Source: Candidatus Woykebacteria bacterium RIFCSPLOWO2_01_FULL_43_14 (lineage in GTDB: Bacteria > Patescibacteriota > Microgenomatia > Woykebacterales > 2-01-FULL-43-14). Taken from it: DNA of 6,432 nt. Positions 5,476 to 6,432 of the stretch are shown piece by piece; position 1 is the stretch's first letter; every line of letters begins with the position of its first letter. The DNA is taken from NCBI GenBank assembly GCA_001816835.1, contig MHDB01000012.1, positions 1 through 6,432 on the forward strand. Reading direction: 5' to 3'. The notes beneath the pieces were generated by a model. It ran no database searches. It saw only the letters and a list, made by a program, of their open reading frames with translations, and was not told the DNA's origin. The translations under genes and the position numbers were made by a program.

Positions 5476-6432
5476 GAAAGTGAGCGCTGAACCTTTTTTG
5501 TTGGCACGGCCGGTCCGACCGATTCGGTGGATGTAGTCCTGGTAGTTCTGGGGAAGGTCGTAATTGATAACGTGAGTGACGTCATCAATATCTAATCCTC
5601 GAGAGGCAACGTCAGTGGCGAGTAAAACATTGACTTGGTTTAGCTTGAAGGAGGACAGGGCCTTTTGCCTTTGACCTTGAGTTTTATTACTGTGTAAGGC
5701 CGCGACCTTAAATCCTCGCTCAGCCAATTCTTTGGCCAGCTTTTCTACCCCGTGCTTAGTTCTTCCGAAAACTAGCACCTTTTTATACTCATCTTGGATT
5801 AAGAGGTCGTGCAATACATCAGCCTTTCTTTGGCCGTTTATCTTGATGATATCTTGATCCACATTAGCGGCGGTCTCTTGAGTTTTCACTGATATAGTGA
5901 TTGGATCTTTGAGTAAACTGTGCATGATACCGGTTATCTCAGGATTAATCGTGGCAGAGAAAAATAAGGATTGTCGCAGAGAAGGCAGATGCGAAATCAA
6001 GAATCTGACGTCTTTTATGAAACCCATGTCCATCATTCGGTCGACTTCATCTAGGACGATGTTGCTGAAAGTACTAAGGTTTAGGGATCTTCGCTCAATT
6101 AGATCCTTAAGTCGGCCAGGTGTGCCTATGACAAAGTGAGGGTTACGCCTTAATGTGGAGATCTGAGTATTGATGTTGGCACCGCCGATACAAAGAGCAG
6201 AGTACAGATTCAAATTACCAGCAAAAGCTCGGAATTCTTGATCGATCTGTAATGCGAGTTCGCGTGTAGGGGTGATGATTATCACTTTTTGATTGCGATT
6301 AAAATGAATCTTATTAATCAGAGGAATAAGAAAAGCAGCTGTTTTACCCGTACCTGTGTTGGCGATTCCGACTACGTCCCGACCTTCTAAAAGATGAGGT
6401 ATGGCTTGATCTTGAATAGGAGTTGGGGTAAC
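5467..6432 (-). CDS. DEAD-box ATP-dependent RNA helicase, RhlE-like, N-terminus outside window
   Basis: The reading frame is open to the window edge, giving 321 residues and a stop; the true start lies beyond 6432. This cytoplasmic enzyme unwinds RNA duplexes using ATP, usually in ribosome assembly or mRNA decay. Numbering from the edge: end of the Q motif TPIQ (4-7), motif I ANTGTGKT (24-31), motif Ia PTRELALQ (55-62), GG (83-84), motif Ib TPGR (104-107), motif II DEVD (128-131), motif III SAT (159-161), motif IV region VLVFGRTKHG (219-228), motif V ATDVASRGLD (272-281) and motif VI HRIGRTGR (302-309). The phrase LDEVDRMMDMGF and ALHSNKTQGQRQKAL point to the RhlE group. Two oddities: motif II is DEVD, not DEAD, and the protein stops 12 residues after motif VI, without the usual last part of the second RecA domain or any C-terminal tail. 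A GTG at 6283-6285 is internal, not a start. Confidence 0.95.
   Translation of the reverse strand, partial: VTPTPIQDQAIPHLLEGRDVVGIANTGTGKTAAFLIPLINKIHFNRNQKVIIITPTRELALQIDQEFRAFAGNLNLYSALCIGGANINTQISTLRRNPHFVIGTPGRLKDLIERRSLNLSTFSNIVLDEVDRMMDMGFIKDVRFLISHLPSLRQSLFFSATINPEITGIMHSLLKDPITISVKTQETAANVDQDIIKINGQRKADVLHDLLIQDEYKKVLVFGRTKHGVEKLAKELAERGFKVAALHSNKTQGQRQKALSSFKLNQVNVLLATDVASRGLDIDDVTHVINYDLPQNYQDYIHRIGRTGRANKKGSALTFVD

Noticed and set aside
1..6432. CRISPR array, tRNA, rRNA, riboswitch or insertion sequence
   Set aside because: No regularly spaced repeats, cloverleaf, conserved rRNA stretch, transposase or flanking inverted repeats were seen. All non-coding gaps are 125 bp or shorter.

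Overview
The window is ordinary, gene-dense bacterial chromosome with six protein genes, the last cut by the right edge. The sequence does not fix the organism. TGA is used as a stop (end of the ABC ATPase) and no frame needs recoding, so the standard bacterial code fits. The small intergenic gaps, the YvlD-type '4TM holin' protein, the stand-alone MacB-type permease with no adaptor gene, the compact RhlE-like helicase and several starts without Shine-Dalgarno sites would suit a monoderm-like or Patescibacteria (CPR) genome. That placement is an inference with low confidence. No RNA gene, CRISPR array, insertion sequence or phage module was seen.

Layout. 1-60: promoter region. 61-573 (+): family I inorganic pyrophosphatase with a complete active site. 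578-928 (-): four-helix membrane protein of the YvlD/'phage holin family' type, convergent with the pyrophosphatase and only 4 bp away. 929-1006: short divergent promoter region. 1007-4528 (+): a tightly packed three-gene unit of ABC ATPase, MacB/FtsX-type permease and a 14-helix DHA2-type MFS transporter. ATPase and permease overlap by 4 nt, and the ribosome binding site of the MFS gene overlaps the permease stop. 4577-5341 (-): a 254-residue protein I do not recognise, with its own consensus promoter, ribosome binding site and intrinsic terminator. 5467-6432 (-): DEAD-box RNA helicase of RhlE type, missing its N-terminus at the window edge, with a DEVD motif II and a very short C-terminus.

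How the genes fit together. The three-gene unit looks like an export module: a MacB-like ABC pump (ATPase plus permease) and a proton-driven MFS pump made from one message. Its substrates cannot be read from the sequence. The pyrophosphatase, the holin-like protein and the helicase are general housekeeping or membrane functions with no clear link to it.

The most interesting points are (1) candidate -10 boxes placed so that transcription would begin at, or 4 nt before, the start codon of three genes, suggesting leaderless messages, while the MFS gene and the orphan gene have Shine-Dalgarno sites; (2) the orphan 254-residue protein with paired cysteines; and (3) the helicase with DEVD and a stop codon placed in the loop of its putative terminator. 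I found no convincing new multi-gene system.
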